Assembly (NCBI GenBank): GCA_052389915.1
Contig: JBQTHL010000031.1
Location: forward strand, 248,001-312,000
Length of the DNA: 64,000 nucleotides
Direction of reading: 5' to 3'
From: Panacagrimonas sp052389915
Lineage (GTDB): Bacteria > Pseudomonadota > Gammaproteobacteria > Nevskiales > Nevskiaceae
The notes beneath the pieces are model-generated. The model made no database searches. It worked only from the letters and a program-made list of their open reading frames with translations, and was not told the DNA's origin. Every line of letters begins with the position of its first letter. Position 1 is the stretch's first letter. The position numbers and the translations under genes were made by a program. This document shows, one piece after another, positions 16,157 to 25,819 of the stretch.

Positions 16157-17206
16157 TTGCACGCTTCGCGAATTTGCTTGATCGCGCTATTGCTCGGTGG
16201 CTGCACCGAGCCCAGCTACACCGGCCCGGCGTCCGACCACTTCGACGGCGAGCGTTTCTTCAATCCGGGCGAGCCGTTCGACAAGGACTGGACCGATCTG
16301 TGGCGCTACTTCCTGGAGCGCGAGCCGGGTGAGTGGGCGCGCAACGTGGAAGCACCGCCTGGCCCTGCTCCAGCGGCTCGCGTAGATCATGGCTCGATGC
16401 TCGTAACGGTGGTGGGTCACGCCACGACCCTGATTCAGGTCGATGGGCTTAATCTGCTGACCGATCCGATCTGGTCGGAGCGCGCCAGTCCTTTCGGCTT
16501 CATCGGTCCGAAGCGCTTCACGCCGCCGGGCATTGCGTTCGACGAGTTGCCGAAGATCGATGCGGTGCTCATCGGCCACAACCATTTCGATCACCTCGAT
16601 CTGCCGACCCTGGAGCGTCTGTACGCACGCTTCGATCCGGTGTTCGTGGTCGGACTCGGGCAGAGCGCGTTGCTGAAGGAACAGGGCATCGCGCGCACGG
16701 TGGAACTCGACTGGTGGCAGGCCTGGGACATGCCCAATGGCTGCAAACTCTGGGGTGCGCAATCCAAGCACTGGACCGGACGCCTGCCCGGCGATCGCAA
16801 TCTCAGCCTGTGGTTGTCGTACGTGATCGAGACTCGCGGCGGTCCGGTGTATTTTGCGGGTGACACCGGCTATGGCGCGCACTTTTCGGCGGCACGGAAG
16901 CGCTTCGGCCCCATGCGTCACGCCTTGCTGCCCATCGGCGCATACAACCCGCGCTGGCTCACGGCCTACCAGCACATGGACCCGGCCGAGGCGGTGCGCG
17001 CGCATCGCGATCTGGACTCGCAGTCCAGCCTCGCGATTCACTTCGGCACGTTCGAACTGGCCGACGACGGCCAGGTCGAGCCGCCTCAAGACCTGGCCAA
17101 GGCACGGGCGGCAATGGGTCTGGACGAAGCTGCGTTCCGCGCGCCGGAATTCGGCCGGGGCTACGATGTCCCACCTCTCCAATCCTCTTCCGGATGCCGT
17201 TCATGA
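16157..17206 (+). CDS. Metallo-beta-lactamase-fold lipoprotein (NAPE-PLD/UlaG-like)
   Basis: A 349-residue protein. Short lipoprotein signal with lipobox LLGGC (Cys16). MBL fold: VGHATTLIQVDGLNLLTDPIW, the zinc motif GHNHFDHLD (His141, His143, Asp145, His146), FAGDTGYGAHF and SLAIHFGTFELADDG. The layout matches bacterial homologues of N-acylphosphatidylethanolamine phospholipase D, so a phospholipid or N-acyl substrate in the envelope is plausible. It starts at TTG 16157 immediately after the TGA of the methyltransferase gene and overlaps the next gene. Confidence 0.83.
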   Translation: MHASRICLIALLLGGCTEPSYTGPASDHFDGERFFNPGEPFDKDWTDLWRYFLEREPGEWARNVEAPPGPAPAARVDHGSMLVTVVGHATTLIQVDGLNLLTDPIWSERASPFGFIGPKRFTPPGIAFDELPKIDAVLIGHNHFDHLDLPTLERLYARFDPVFVVGLGQSALLKEQGIARTVELDWWQAWDMPNGCKLWGAQSKHWTGRLPGDRNLSLWLSYVIETRGGPVYFAGDTGYGAHFSAARKRFGPMRHALLPIGAYNPRWLTAYQHMDPAEAVRAHRDLDSQSSLAIHFGTFELADDGQVEPPQDLAKARAAMGLDEAAFRAPEFGRGYDVPPLQSSSGCRS

Positions 17207-17955
17207 TGCGTGCACTGATTGCGACCAGCCTGCTTGCGGCGTCTTCGCTCATGAGCCCTGCGCATGCCGCCGAACAGACGGTTCGGTTCTACGGCTACGC
17301 CTACGATCTCAAGACTGACGCCTACCTCTATACCGAGGTGCACGAGCAGAAGATCGTCGATGACAAGTGGGTGAGCGGGACTATCCGCTACTACTCGCCG
17401 GACGGCGTGAAGCTGGGCACCAAGACCCTGGATTTTTCGGCCGACCCGTTCATTCCGCTGTACCAGTACGAGTTGCCGGCGCTGGGCTATCGCGAAGGCA
17501 TCACCGGCATCGGCAAGGAAGTGACGCTGATGAAATCGGACAAGGGCAAGACGAAGACCGAGCGCGTGCCGAAGAAGGATCCCATCGCCGCGGACTCCGG
17601 CTTCCACAGCTTTCTGCATCACAACTTCAAGGACCTGATGGCGGGCAAGACCGTGGCTTTCACCTTCATCGCCGCCGGCAATCTGGACAGCTACAAGTTC
17701 CGCGCAAAGCGCATCGAAGACGTCACGTTCGACGGCAAGAAGGCGGTACGCATTCTGGTCGAGGCCAATTCCTTGCTGCGTATCGTGGCGCCCAATCTCA
17801 TGGTCACCTACGAGCCCGGGCAGATCCGCCTGCTGGAGTATCGCGGTCCGTCCAACGTCATCGACCCGAAAACGGAAAAGGTCTACGACGCTCGCATCGC
17901 CTATTACGACAAACCGCCCGCGAACGCGCCCAAGGTCCTGCCGCCGCTCGAATGA
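17203..17955 (+). CDS. Exported protein of unknown function
   Basis: A 250-residue protein with a signal peptide (MMRALIATSLLAASSLMSPAHAAEQ). The mature part is predicted to be beta-rich (VRFYGYAYDLKTDAYLYTEV, GTIRYYSPDGVKLG, RIEDVTFDGKKAVRILVEA), resembling a periplasmic lipid- or ligand-binding beta-sandwich, but no named family is recognised. ATG 17203 overlaps the TGA of the MBL gene (ATGA). ATG 17194 and 17206 are alternatives in the same frame. Its stop overlaps the next start, placing it within the four-gene operon. Confidence 0.65.
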   Translation: MMRALIATSLLAASSLMSPAHAAEQTVRFYGYAYDLKTDAYLYTEVHEQKIVDDKWVSGTIRYYSPDGVKLGTKTLDFSADPFIPLYQYELPALGYREGITGIGKEVTLMKSDKGKTKTERVPKKDPIAADSGFHSFLHHNFKDLMAGKTVAFTFIAAGNLDSYKFRAKRIEDVTFDGKKAVRILVEANSLLRIVAPNLMVTYEPGQIRLLEYRGPSNVIDPKTEKVYDARIAYYDKPPANAPKVLPPLE

Positions 17956-19250
17956 AGCCGATCGTCCGCACGCTCTGGCTGATCTTGTCGCTGCTCCCTG
18001 CCGCGGGCGCAGTGGGTACGGATGCGGGCGACCTCGAAGGCGCCTTGCGCGAAGCGGCGAAGCGCCGCGCCATCACCCTGGTCGAGTTTCGCGCCCCCTG
18101 GTGCTACTCCTGCTACTACATGGCGCAGCACGTTCACACCGGCGCGGAATGGGATGCGCTGATGCGGCGCGTGGTGTTCGTGGAACTGGACGCGGACAGC
18201 CCCGCGGGCGCGGACCAGATGAAGGCCTGGAACGTGAAAGCACTGCCGGCTTACGTGGCCTTCAACGACGAAGGCCAGGAGATCGGCCGCATTCTCGGCG
18301 AGCAGCGTCGCGACGCTTTCTACGCGCAGATCGAGAAGCTGATGGGACCGAGCGCGCGGCTCGAAGATCTGCGCGCGATCGCGGCTCGCGGGGGCGTCGA
18401 AGGAACTGCCGCGGCAGCCGCAGCGCTGCTCGCGTTTCACGCACGCACCGACGCGGCGGGCGGGATCGAATGGTTCTACGACCTGCCGGGCTGGGTGCGC
18501 CGCGCGTACGAGCCGGACGGCGAAGTGGCGCAGCGCCTGGCCCGTCTGCGCCTGTTGCAGGCCGCGCAGGCGGGCGACGAGGAGGCCTGTTCCGCATCGG
18601 CCCCGCTCGTGTTCGCTGCCGATCTGGGCTGCGAGCGGCCCTACGAGCTGAGCCGCTACGCCGCCTGCGTTCACGCGCTGACGCCGGACGAGGTGATGCG
18701 CACACAACTCGAACCGATGGAGCGCCTGGTCGAGAACAACATCTTCGGCAAAGGCCCGGCCTGCGCCGACGAGCGCAGCGCCGTGCTGGGGCTCGCCAAG
18801 CTGCAAGGCCAGCTCGGGGAAGCCGATGCGCGGACCCGCCTGCTGGATCGCGCGATTGCGCGAACGCGAGGTTTGCTCAAGAACGACATCGGCCGCGACC
18901 GCAGCGCCGCCGACAACCTGCGGCTGTACCTGGAAGAGAAAGCCGACTGGACCGCGTACGACGCACTCATGCCGAAGCTGATCGCAGTCTGGCCGGACGA
19001 TTACGTCTACTCGTTTCGCTTTGGCCGCAGCCTGCTGGAGCGGGATCGCGCATCGGAAGCCCTGCCCTATCTCGAGCGCGCGGCCGCGCGGGCTTACGGG
19101 CAGAACCGGCTGCGAGTGGCGGAGCTGCACGTCAAGACGCTCAAGCGGCTGGGTCGTCCGGAGGATGCGCGTCGCGTCGCGTCCGAGGCGCTGCAGGCCA
19201 ACGGGCCGTGGTTTCCGGAGCTGGTGGCGGCCGTCAAGTCGCAGTTGTAG
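17952..19250 (+). CDS. Exported thioredoxin-fold protein with helical repeat C-terminus
   Basis: A 432-residue protein with a signal peptide (about 1-20). The thioredoxin-like domain (about 25-130) contains the redox motif APWCYSC (Cys51, Cys54) and the cis-Pro region KALPAYVAF, similar to the C-terminal domain of DsbD. The remaining 300 residues are helical and TPR-like, ending SFRFGRSLLERDRASEALPYLERAA. It probably acts in periplasmic thiol chemistry, perhaps on its operon partners. ATG 17952 overlaps the previous stop (ATGA). The stop codon lies inside a palindromic repeat. Confidence 0.75.
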   Translation: MKPIVRTLWLILSLLPAAGAVGTDAGDLEGALREAAKRRAITLVEFRAPWCYSCYYMAQHVHTGAEWDALMRRVVFVELDADSPAGADQMKAWNVKALPAYVAFNDEGQEIGRILGEQRRDAFYAQIEKLMGPSARLEDLRAIAARGGVEGTAAAAAALLAFHARTDAAGGIEWFYDLPGWVRRAYEPDGEVAQRLARLRLLQAAQAGDEEACSASAPLVFAADLGCERPYELSRYAACVHALTPDEVMRTQLEPMERLVENNIFGKGPACADERSAVLGLAKLQGQLGEADARTRLLDRAIARTRGLLKNDIGRDRSAADNLRLYLEEKADWTAYDALMPKLIAVWPDDYVYSFRFGRSLLERDRASEALPYLERAAARAYGQNRLRVAELHVKTLKRLGRPEDARRVASEALQANGPWFPELVAAVKSQL

Positions 19251-19334
19251 GAGGGGCTCTGCCCCTACTGGCGCTCGCCGATCCGACTGGCTTCGAAATT
19301 CGAGTGCCCTGTCGGGGCAAAGCCCCTCCTACAA
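19245..19334. repeat. Composite inverted repeat TTGTAGGAGGGGC ... GCCCCTCCTACAA
   Basis: Perfect 13-base outer arms (19245-19257 and 19322-19334). Each arm also carries its own hairpin: GGGGCTCTGCCCC (19253-19265) and GGGGCAAAGCCCC (19314-19326). The layout is that of REP/BIME-type intergenic elements. The left arm includes the TAG stop of the thioredoxin-like gene. Confidence 0.8.
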
Positions 19335-19403
19335 GGTTCCGCAGTTGCCGAAACCACCCATGCCCGTTGAAATACCGCGCTTCGCGACCCCCGACCGATC
19401 GAT

Positions 19404-20282
19404 TTGCCTGAAGTGAGCATCCCCCCCGAAACCACCGCGCGCCTGCTGATCACCTGTCCGGACAGGCCCGGCATCGTCTCGGCCGTGACCACGTTTCTGT
19501 ATCACCACGGCGCCAACGTCACCGAACTCGACCAGCATTCCTCCGATGCTTCCGGCGGGCGTTTCTTCCTGCGCCTCGAATTCCAGACCCCGGCGCTGGA
19601 CCTGTCTTCCGACGCCATGAGCCGTGCCTTCGGCGACGTGGTGGGCACGCGCTTCGGCATGGACTGGCGCATGTCGTTTGCCAGCCAGCGGCCCAGCATG
19701 GTGGTGCTGGTGTCGCGTCACGACCACGCGCTGCTGGAACTCTTGTGGCGCTGGTCGCGCGGCGAACTGCGTGTGGATATCCCGATGGTGATTTCCAATC
19801 ACCCGGATCTGCGCACCGCGGTGGAAGGTTTCGGCGTGCGCTTCGAGCACGTGCCTTTCACGCAGGACGTGCAGACCGCGGCCGAAGCGCGCGTGCTCGA
19901 ACTCACGCAGGGTGCGGCGGACTTCATCGTGCTCGCACGCTACATGCGGATTCTCTCGGGCGATTTCGTGCGGCACTTTCCGCAGCGCATCATCAATATC
20001 CATCACTCCTTTTTGCCCGCCTTCGTCGGCGCCGACCCCTACCAGCAGGCCTATGTGAAGGGCGTGAAGATCATCGGCGCCACCGCGCACTACGTGACCG
20101 CCGATCTCGACCAGGGGCCCATCATCGAACAGGACGTGGCCCGAGTGGCGCACCACATGACGGTGGACGAACTCAAGCGCCTCGGCCGCGATCTGGAACG
20201 CCAGGTGCTGGCGCGCGCGGTGCGCTGGCAGATCGAGGACCGGATTCTTCTGGACGGCAGCAAGACCGTGGTGTTTTCGTGA
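19404..20282 (+). CDS. purU: Formyltetrahydrofolate deformylase
   Basis: A 292-residue protein that hydrolyses 10-formyltetrahydrofolate to formate and tetrahydrofolate in one-carbon metabolism. Residues about 12-85 form an ACT domain (TCPDRPGIVSAVTTFLYHHG). The catalytic formyltransferase domain contains PMVISNHPDLR, VLARYMRILS, INIHHSFLPAFVGADPY and GATAHYVTADLDQGPIIEQD, with the expected catalytic His and Asp. TTG 19404 is used here; GTG 19413 in frame is an equally possible start. It lies 19 bases before the first glycosyltransferase gene. Confidence 0.92.
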   Translation: MPEVSIPPETTARLLITCPDRPGIVSAVTTFLYHHGANVTELDQHSSDASGGRFFLRLEFQTPALDLSSDAMSRAFGDVVGTRFGMDWRMSFASQRPSMVVLVSRHDHALLELLWRWSRGELRVDIPMVISNHPDLRTAVEGFGVRFEHVPFTQDVQTAAEARVLELTQGAADFIVLARYMRILSGDFVRHFPQRIINIHHSFLPAFVGADPYQQAYVKGVKIIGATAHYVTADLDQGPIIEQDVARVAHHMTVDELKRLGRDLERQVLARAVRWQIEDRILLDGSKTVVFS

Positions 20283-20301
20283 ACGACGGCGCGGCGTTCT
20301 G

Positions 20302-21891
20302 ATGGCCTCGATACCGGAAAATGTGCCTCGCAATCCACGCCGGCTCTGCATCGGCGCCATCGTCTACAACGAGGCGCCGTACCTGCTGGAGTGGATCGCG
20401 TTTCATCTGGAGCAGGGCTTCGAGCATTTCTTCCTCGGCGATCACGACAGCGACGACGGCACCACCACGCTACTGGAGACGCTGCAAAATCTCGGCTACG
20501 TCACGCGGCTGTTCTGCCCTCGTGCGCATGCGGGCAATGCCCAGCGCAAGGTCTACGCGCAGATCCTGGAGCTGGCCCGGCGCAGGCCTTCGCTGGTGGC
20601 GTTCATCGATGCGGACGAGTACCTCGTCCCGACACATGAGCGGGAACGCGCCGGCCAGGCGATACGGGAGTTGCTGGATTCGCCGCAGATAGGGGCGCTA
20701 GGCATCAACTGGCGTTCGTTCGGGTCTTCGGGACGGATCGAGCCGGGCCAGGGCCTGGTGGTGGAACGATTCACACGGTGCAATGCGCCGGACGCCCTGG
20801 GCAACCGGCACATCAAGTCCGTGGTGAAACCCGAAGCGGTCGAAACCGCCTGGGTTCACCGCTGCACCTTGCTACCCGGTTATCGCTATACCGACGCCGC
20901 GGGTGCGCCGGTTCCGTTCGACCGGATGTCCGGGTTCGCGCGTGATATCCCTGCCATAGACGGACGCGTGCGGGTGCATCACTACATCGTCAAGTCCTAT
21001 CGCGAGTTTGCCGATCGCAAGGCTTTCCGCGGCAGAGCCACCCGGGGCCCGGCGCACGTGCGCGGAACCCGGTTTTTCCATACTTGCGATAAAGGCGGAT
21101 ACGTTGACTACCGGGCGCTGGCGTTCAACCACAGGGTCCGCCGCCGCATGGCGGAGCTGGAGCAGGCGCTGTCCAAGACCGTACGAGGGCACAGGATCGG
21201 CGCGATCCGGGTCGTCCAGAGCGGCAATACCGTGGAAGGCTCCTTCGTTTCCGAGCCGCCGCTGGTCGATGCGCATTTATGCCTGACGCGCTATTTCGAC
21301 TTGGGTCATGCCGAGGAGCAAGCCATCGGGTTGCACACGCAGGCGCTGGAACTGGACGCTTCGACGGGCGCGCTGCTGCCGACTACATCCGGTATCGGCA
21401 GTCTGGCCAGCCATCGCTTCCGGATCGATACGGCGTCCGGCACAGCGACGCCACCGCTGGCCTTGCGGCTGCGGCTGGCGGGACATCCGCTGGACTTTCT
21501 CGATACCCGGGCCGCGCTGACGCCACCTCTTGCGATCACGCTTCCGCCGCCGGGTGGAAAACCCCAACCCGCGGAGATCGAGTTCGCGGGTGGCGTCGAG
21601 CAGTGGACGGGCGGCCGCGTCAAGGGATGGGTCCGGCACTACGCACACGCCGAGCCGGTGAAGGTGCGGCTGTTCGCGAAGGGCTCGGCGGTGGCAATCC
21701 AGATCGCGAACCGGTTCAGGCCAGACCTGTTGTTCGCGCACAAGCACCCCACCGGGCATTGCGGTTTCGACTTCGACCTGCGACCGCTGAAGCTGCCGGC
21801 CGGCACGGCCTGCCGCGTCCGCGTTGCCGGCCACGGACACGTGCTCGCCCGGTTCAAACCGGCCCCGGGCACCGCGCCCGGTCCGGGCTGA
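20302..21891 (+). CDS. Glycosyltransferase (GT2/GT92-like) with C-terminal export-linked module
   Basis: A 529-residue protein. Residues about 14-250 form a GT-A domain: LCIGAIVYNEAPYLLEWIAF, FLGDHDSDDGTTTLLE, and the DxD metal site in AFIDADEYLVP. Residues about 438-513 form a separate module with the pattern KGW...HPTGHCGFDFDL...VRVAG. The same module occurs at the N-terminus of the ABC permease encoded at 25816. The middle section (about 310-430) is unassigned. It is the first gene of the polysaccharide island and probably adds sugars to the exported polymer. Confidence 0.8.
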   Translation: MASIPENVPRNPRRLCIGAIVYNEAPYLLEWIAFHLEQGFEHFFLGDHDSDDGTTTLLETLQNLGYVTRLFCPRAHAGNAQRKVYAQILELARRRPSLVAFIDADEYLVPTHERERAGQAIRELLDSPQIGALGINWRSFGSSGRIEPGQGLVVERFTRCNAPDALGNRHIKSVVKPEAVETAWVHRCTLLPGYRYTDAAGAPVPFDRMSGFARDIPAIDGRVRVHHYIVKSYREFADRKAFRGRATRGPAHVRGTRFFHTCDKGGYVDYRALAFNHRVRRRMAELEQALSKTVRGHRIGAIRVVQSGNTVEGSFVSEPPLVDAHLCLTRYFDLGHAEEQAIGLHTQALELDASTGALLPTTSGIGSLASHRFRIDTASGTATPPLALRLRLAGHPLDFLDTRAALTPPLAITLPPPGGKPQPAEIEFAGGVEQWTGGRVKGWVRHYAHAEPVKVRLFAKGSAVAIQIANRFRPDLLFAHKHPTGHCGFDFDLRPLKLPAGTACRVRVAGHGHVLARFKPAPGTAPGPG

Positions 21892-21914
21892 CGATCGCAG
21901 GAGACCGGGAATCG

Positions 21915-23525
21915 ATGGGTATCAAGTGGTTCTTCGCGTTGAACGACGCGGGCGGAAACTTTGCCAACTACGCGGTGATGAGCCAGGTAGCGGTCCTGTC
22001 CGCGCGCCGATATACGACGCTCGAAGCGCACTTCCTGTTCGATGGAGCCCCTTGCGTACTGACGGAGTGGATGCAGCAACAGGGGGTACGTGTCATCCAC
22101 CACCGTACCTCGGTTTACGACCGGCTTCGGCAACACGCCACCGAAACCGGCATGAAGAACACGCTGACCACCGGGGCCGGCGCGTTCCTGCGCCTGGACA
22201 TTCCGGAGGTGTGTGCGCAGCACGGCATCGACGACCCCTTCGTGCTGTACACCGATTGCGATGTACTGTTCCTGCGCGATATCGAACCCGGGCTGGCGAA
22301 CCTCGACCCGCGTTACTTCGCTGCCGCCCCCCAGTTCCACCAGCACGATGCGTCCGACATGAACTCCGGCGTGCTGTGGATGAACCTGGAAAACCTGCGC
22401 GGCATGCAGGATCGGTTTCGCGACTTCATCCGGACGAATCTCGACACGCTGCGCCTGACCGGATTCGACCAGGCCGCGCTGCGCGCCTTCTACGGACGCC
22501 GGCGCTGGGGCCGGCCGGCCTGGGACGAACTGCCGCTGACGCTCAACTGGAAGCCGCACTGGGGCCGCAACGACGAGGCGAGCATCGTGCACTTCCACGG
22601 GCCCAAGCCGACGCAGCGGGTGCAGTTGGCGCGCCGGACTGCGCCTGCGACCCTGGTCAAGCTCGCGGGCCCGGAGTACTACGCCTACTGCCTGCGGTGG
22701 GACGAATTTGCGCGCGAACTGGCCGCGTCCGTCGCGTTCTTCCCCCCTGCCCGGTCGAGGCTCTCCGACTTCCCGCCGGTGATTGCGGACTTCGACGAGG
22801 CGCTCTACGCAGCAGAGAACCTCGACGTGGCGGTGGCCGTGCAAAGCGGCTACTACCGCAGCGGGCTGGAGCACTACCTGACCGCGGGATTCTGGGAAGA
22901 CCGGGCTGGCGTGCAGGAGGTCTTGGTGCAGCAGGTTCAGGTCCGGCTGGCACCTGTGGAACCCGGCTTGCGGCCCTTGCGACCGGGCCTTGCGCCCCTG
23001 CGCGCTGCGAGAATCGCCGGAAGACTTTTCGCCTCGTTGTCGGCCGGCTCGAAGCGCTTCGGCGCTCCCGTCCGGCGGGCGCGACCGAGCCGCACGCTGG
23101 TTCTGGGTAACGACGATGTGGCGCGTTATCTCGCCTGTCTCACCCCCCATCCGGTGACCACGGCGCCGCCTCCGTGGGGTCCTGCGGGCGCGAACCTCGC
23201 GCCGATCGCCCATCCGGCGCGGGCCTTCGACAACGTCCTGCTGGTTATGGCTGGCGCCGTTCCGGAGGGCTGGGAGTCGTCCGAGTGGATGCGTGAAATT
23301 GCGCGAGTCACCCAGCCGGGAGGCATCGTGGCGGCGTGGTTCGATTCGCAGAAGCCGGTGCCGGCTCGAAATAAGGTTGCCGGAGCAAAACGGGTGGGAC
23401 TGAAAGTTCGGCGCAATCGCTGGTTCGAGGTGCTGGCCCAGCAGGCCGGGGTGGGCGGCGATCGCGCCGGGTTGGTGATGCTGCGCCGCCGCACCCGGAA
23501 GCGCCGCACACCACGCCCGGCCTGA
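21915..23525 (+). CDS. Glycosyltransferase, GT8-like, with extra C-terminal domain
   Basis: A 536-residue protein. The first 260 residues resemble family 8 type enzymes: FFALNDAGGNFANYAVMSQV, the DxD in VLYTDCDVLFLRDI, NSGVLWMNLENLRGM, and late metal and sugar contacts in IVHFHGPKPTQ. The C-terminal half includes a basic, Pro-rich linker followed by a segment resembling the end of a methyltransferase fold (WMREIARVTQPGGIVAAWFD) without an obvious SAM motif I. It lies between two other glycosyltransferase genes with gaps of 23 and 14 bases. Confidence 0.72.
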   Translation: MGIKWFFALNDAGGNFANYAVMSQVAVLSARRYTTLEAHFLFDGAPCVLTEWMQQQGVRVIHHRTSVYDRLRQHATETGMKNTLTTGAGAFLRLDIPEVCAQHGIDDPFVLYTDCDVLFLRDIEPGLANLDPRYFAAAPQFHQHDASDMNSGVLWMNLENLRGMQDRFRDFIRTNLDTLRLTGFDQAALRAFYGRRRWGRPAWDELPLTLNWKPHWGRNDEASIVHFHGPKPTQRVQLARRTAPATLVKLAGPEYYAYCLRWDEFARELAASVAFFPPARSRLSDFPPVIADFDEALYAAENLDVAVAVQSGYYRSGLEHYLTAGFWEDRAGVQEVLVQQVQVRLAPVEPGLRPLRPGLAPLRAARIAGRLFASLSAGSKRFGAPVRRARPSRTLVLGNDDVARYLACLTPHPVTTAPPPWGPAGANLAPIAHPARAFDNVLLVMAGAVPEGWESSEWMREIARVTQPGGIVAAWFDSQKPVPARNKVAGAKRVGLKVRRNRWFEVLAQQAGVGGDRAGLVMLRRRTRKRRTPRPA

Positions 23526-23539
23526 CGCGCACCGCGCGG

Positions 23540-25819
23540 ATGAAACCCGGCTTCGTCGCCCGTCTGCGGGGCGCTCTGCGTCTGCTGAGACCGCACACGG
23601 TCTGCGTGCCCACGCTCCGGCCCGCCCGAAATGTCGAGCCCATTCCCAGCCTCGACGACGGTTGGCGCGCGCTGGACGACGCCCCGCGACTGTGCCTCGA
23701 CTTCGGCGGCAACCCGCCGCCGGGCTTGCTGCGCTTGCAGGGTTCGGTCGAGCGATACGACGGCTCCCGGCCCGCGCAGAAGTTCATCTTTTGTTCCGAC
23801 GCGTCGGGTACGGAGGGCAGTGCTTTCGAATGGCACGCGACCGGTGATCCGGGGTTCGCCATCACGCTCTACGTTCCCCTCTGGTGTCACAGCCTCCACT
23901 GGCAACCGGTGGACGCCCCGGGCGTTTTCCAGGCCGCTCTCGACCGCGTGGAACACCGCGGGCTGGCCCTCACCCTGGGGCGGCTGATGGCCGACCGCTG
24001 GCGTTTGCGCTGGCACCGGGTATTGCCGTCGGTTCGTCGTGCCGCGAGCCCGCTTCTGCGCATGGCGATGAAAGCCGTCCGCGCGACCCTGCCGGCGAAC
24101 GACTACGCCTGGCTTCGCCGGCAGATGGAGCCCGAACTGGCGCAGGTGTTGGCCCCGGTTCGTGCGCACCAGGCGCGGATGCGGCAGCGGCCCGCGATAT
24201 CGCTGGTCATGGCGGTTAAGGCCGGCGCGGGGGCGGGGCTGGAGCGCAGCCTGCACTCCGTGATCGCGCAGACCTGGCAGGACTGGACCCTGCTCCTGGC
24301 CGGTCCCGATACCGCACATTCCGCCGTCACGCCCTGGCTGCTTCGAGACCCGCGCATCCAGTGGCATGGCTCCGCCGGCCTTGCGGGCAGCGAGATTGCG
24401 CTCGCCGACGTCATCCGCGCGGCGCCGGGCGAGTTCGTCTGCATCGTCGACCAGGGCGACGCCTTGTCCGCCCTGGCCTTGTACACCCTCGCGGCCACAC
24501 TGGAACGCTATCCGGGCTGCGAACTGGCGTATTCGGACGAGGATCGTCTCGACCCGGACGGCACGCGCCGCGATCCGGTGCTGAAGTCCGGCTGGAATCC
24601 CGAATTGCTGGAGTGCGGCGACTACATCGGCGGGCTCGCGGCGTTCCGGACCGCGCACCTGGAGGCCTGCGGCGGCTGGCGCGACGGTTTCGGCCGCAGT
24701 GCGGCTTACGATCTGCTGCTGAGGTTCACCCGCGGGCTGGATTCCGCCCGGATCCGGCACGTACCGGCCGTTCTGTATCACCGCGCCGCGGCGACGGCGC
24801 TCGCGGATGCGGACAGTCAACGCGCACTGGAAGCGCTGCGGCAAGTCTTCTCGGACGAACCGGGAGTGAGGATGGAGCCGGGGCTGCTGCCGGCCACGCA
24901 CCGGGTTCGTCGACCCTTGCCGCGGCCGGTGCCGCGGGTGTCGATCATCGTTCCGAGCCGCGACGGCGGGGCGCATCTGCGGACCTGTGTCGGCAGCCTG
25001 TTCGCAAAAACGGACTATCCGGACTTCGAGTTGCTTCTGGTCGACAACCAGAGCACCGCTCCGGACACGCTCGCGTTCTTCGCGGAAATGGCGGCATGTC
25101 GCGACGTCCGGGTGCTGCCCTATCCCGCGCCCTTCAATTATTCGGCGATCAACAATCTTGCCGCGCGCGAAGCCAGCGGTTCGGCGCTGGTGCTGCTGAA
25201 CGACGATACCGAGGTGCTGACGCCGGAATGGCTGCACGAGATGGTCGCGCTGGCCTGCCGCCCCGACGTGGGTGCAGTCGGCGCCAAGCTTTACTATCCC
25301 GACGGCACGATCCAGCACGGCGGCGTGGGTCTGGGCATCGGCGGCGTCGCCGGGCATCTTCACCTGGGTGCGGCGCACGATGCCGACGGTTACCTGGGAC
25401 GACTGAAAACGGTTCAAGCGATCGGCGCGGTCACGGGTGCGTGCCTCGCGGTCGAACGCAGGAAATTCGAGGCGGTGGGCGGACTCGACGAGGTGAATCT
25501 GCACGTGGCGCTGAACGACATCGACCTGTGTATCAAGCTGGCCGAACGCGGCTGGCGCTGCGTGTGGACGCCATACGCCGAACTGGTGCATCACGAATCG
25601 AAATCCCGCGGCAAGGACACCACGCCGGAGAAGCAGGCGCTGTTCCGGCGCGAGCATGCAACCATGCGCCAGCGCTGGCCGCGGCAACTGGCCGACGATC
25701 CGTACTACCACCGTCACTTGTCCAGAACCGAACTCGACCTGGGTTTCTGCTCCAGCCCGCGTCCCTACCAGCCCTGGAGCGAGCCCGCGGACCGGCACGC
25801 AACGGAAGACCCTCCATGA
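23540..25819 (+). CDS. Large glycosyltransferase with two GT2-type domains
   Basis: A 759-residue protein. After an N-terminal region of unknown fold (1-210), a first GT-A-like domain begins PAISLVMAVKAGAGAGLERS and contains LAYSDEDRLDPDG. A second, well-conserved GT2 domain begins RVSIIVPSRDGGAHLRTCVG and contains LLLVDNQST, VLLNDDTEVL, GAVTGACLAVERRKFEAVGG and LNDIDLCIKLAERGWR. This arrangement is common in rhamnan- and O-antigen-type polymerising enzymes. Its stop overlaps the permease start by four bases, tying synthesis to export. Confidence 0.85.
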   Translation: MKPGFVARLRGALRLLRPHTVCVPTLRPARNVEPIPSLDDGWRALDDAPRLCLDFGGNPPPGLLRLQGSVERYDGSRPAQKFIFCSDASGTEGSAFEWHATGDPGFAITLYVPLWCHSLHWQPVDAPGVFQAALDRVEHRGLALTLGRLMADRWRLRWHRVLPSVRRAASPLLRMAMKAVRATLPANDYAWLRRQMEPELAQVLAPVRAHQARMRQRPAISLVMAVKAGAGAGLERSLHSVIAQTWQDWTLLLAGPDTAHSAVTPWLLRDPRIQWHGSAGLAGSEIALADVIRAAPGEFVCIVDQGDALSALALYTLAATLERYPGCELAYSDEDRLDPDGTRRDPVLKSGWNPELLECGDYIGGLAAFRTAHLEACGGWRDGFGRSAAYDLLLRFTRGLDSARIRHVPAVLYHRAAATALADADSQRALEALRQVFSDEPGVRMEPGLLPATHRVRRPLPRPVPRVSIIVPSRDGGAHLRTCVGSLFAKTDYPDFELLLVDNQSTAPDTLAFFAEMAACRDVRVLPYPAPFNYSAINNLAAREASGSALVLLNDDTEVLTPEWLHEMVALACRPDVGAVGAKLYYPDGTIQHGGVGLGIGGVAGHLHLGAAHDADGYLGRLKTVQAIGAVTGACLAVERRKFEAVGGLDEVNLHVALNDIDLCIKLAERGWRCVWTPYAELVHHESKSRGKDTTPEKQALFRREHATMRQRWPRQLADDPYYHRHLSRTELDLGFCSSPRPYQPWSEPADRHATEDPP

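Noticed and set aside
23126..25798. An 890-codon minus-strand frame opposite the glycosyltransferase genes
   Set aside because: No recognisable domain, and the plus strand carries clear GT2 motifs. High-GC third-position bias explains the lack of stops.
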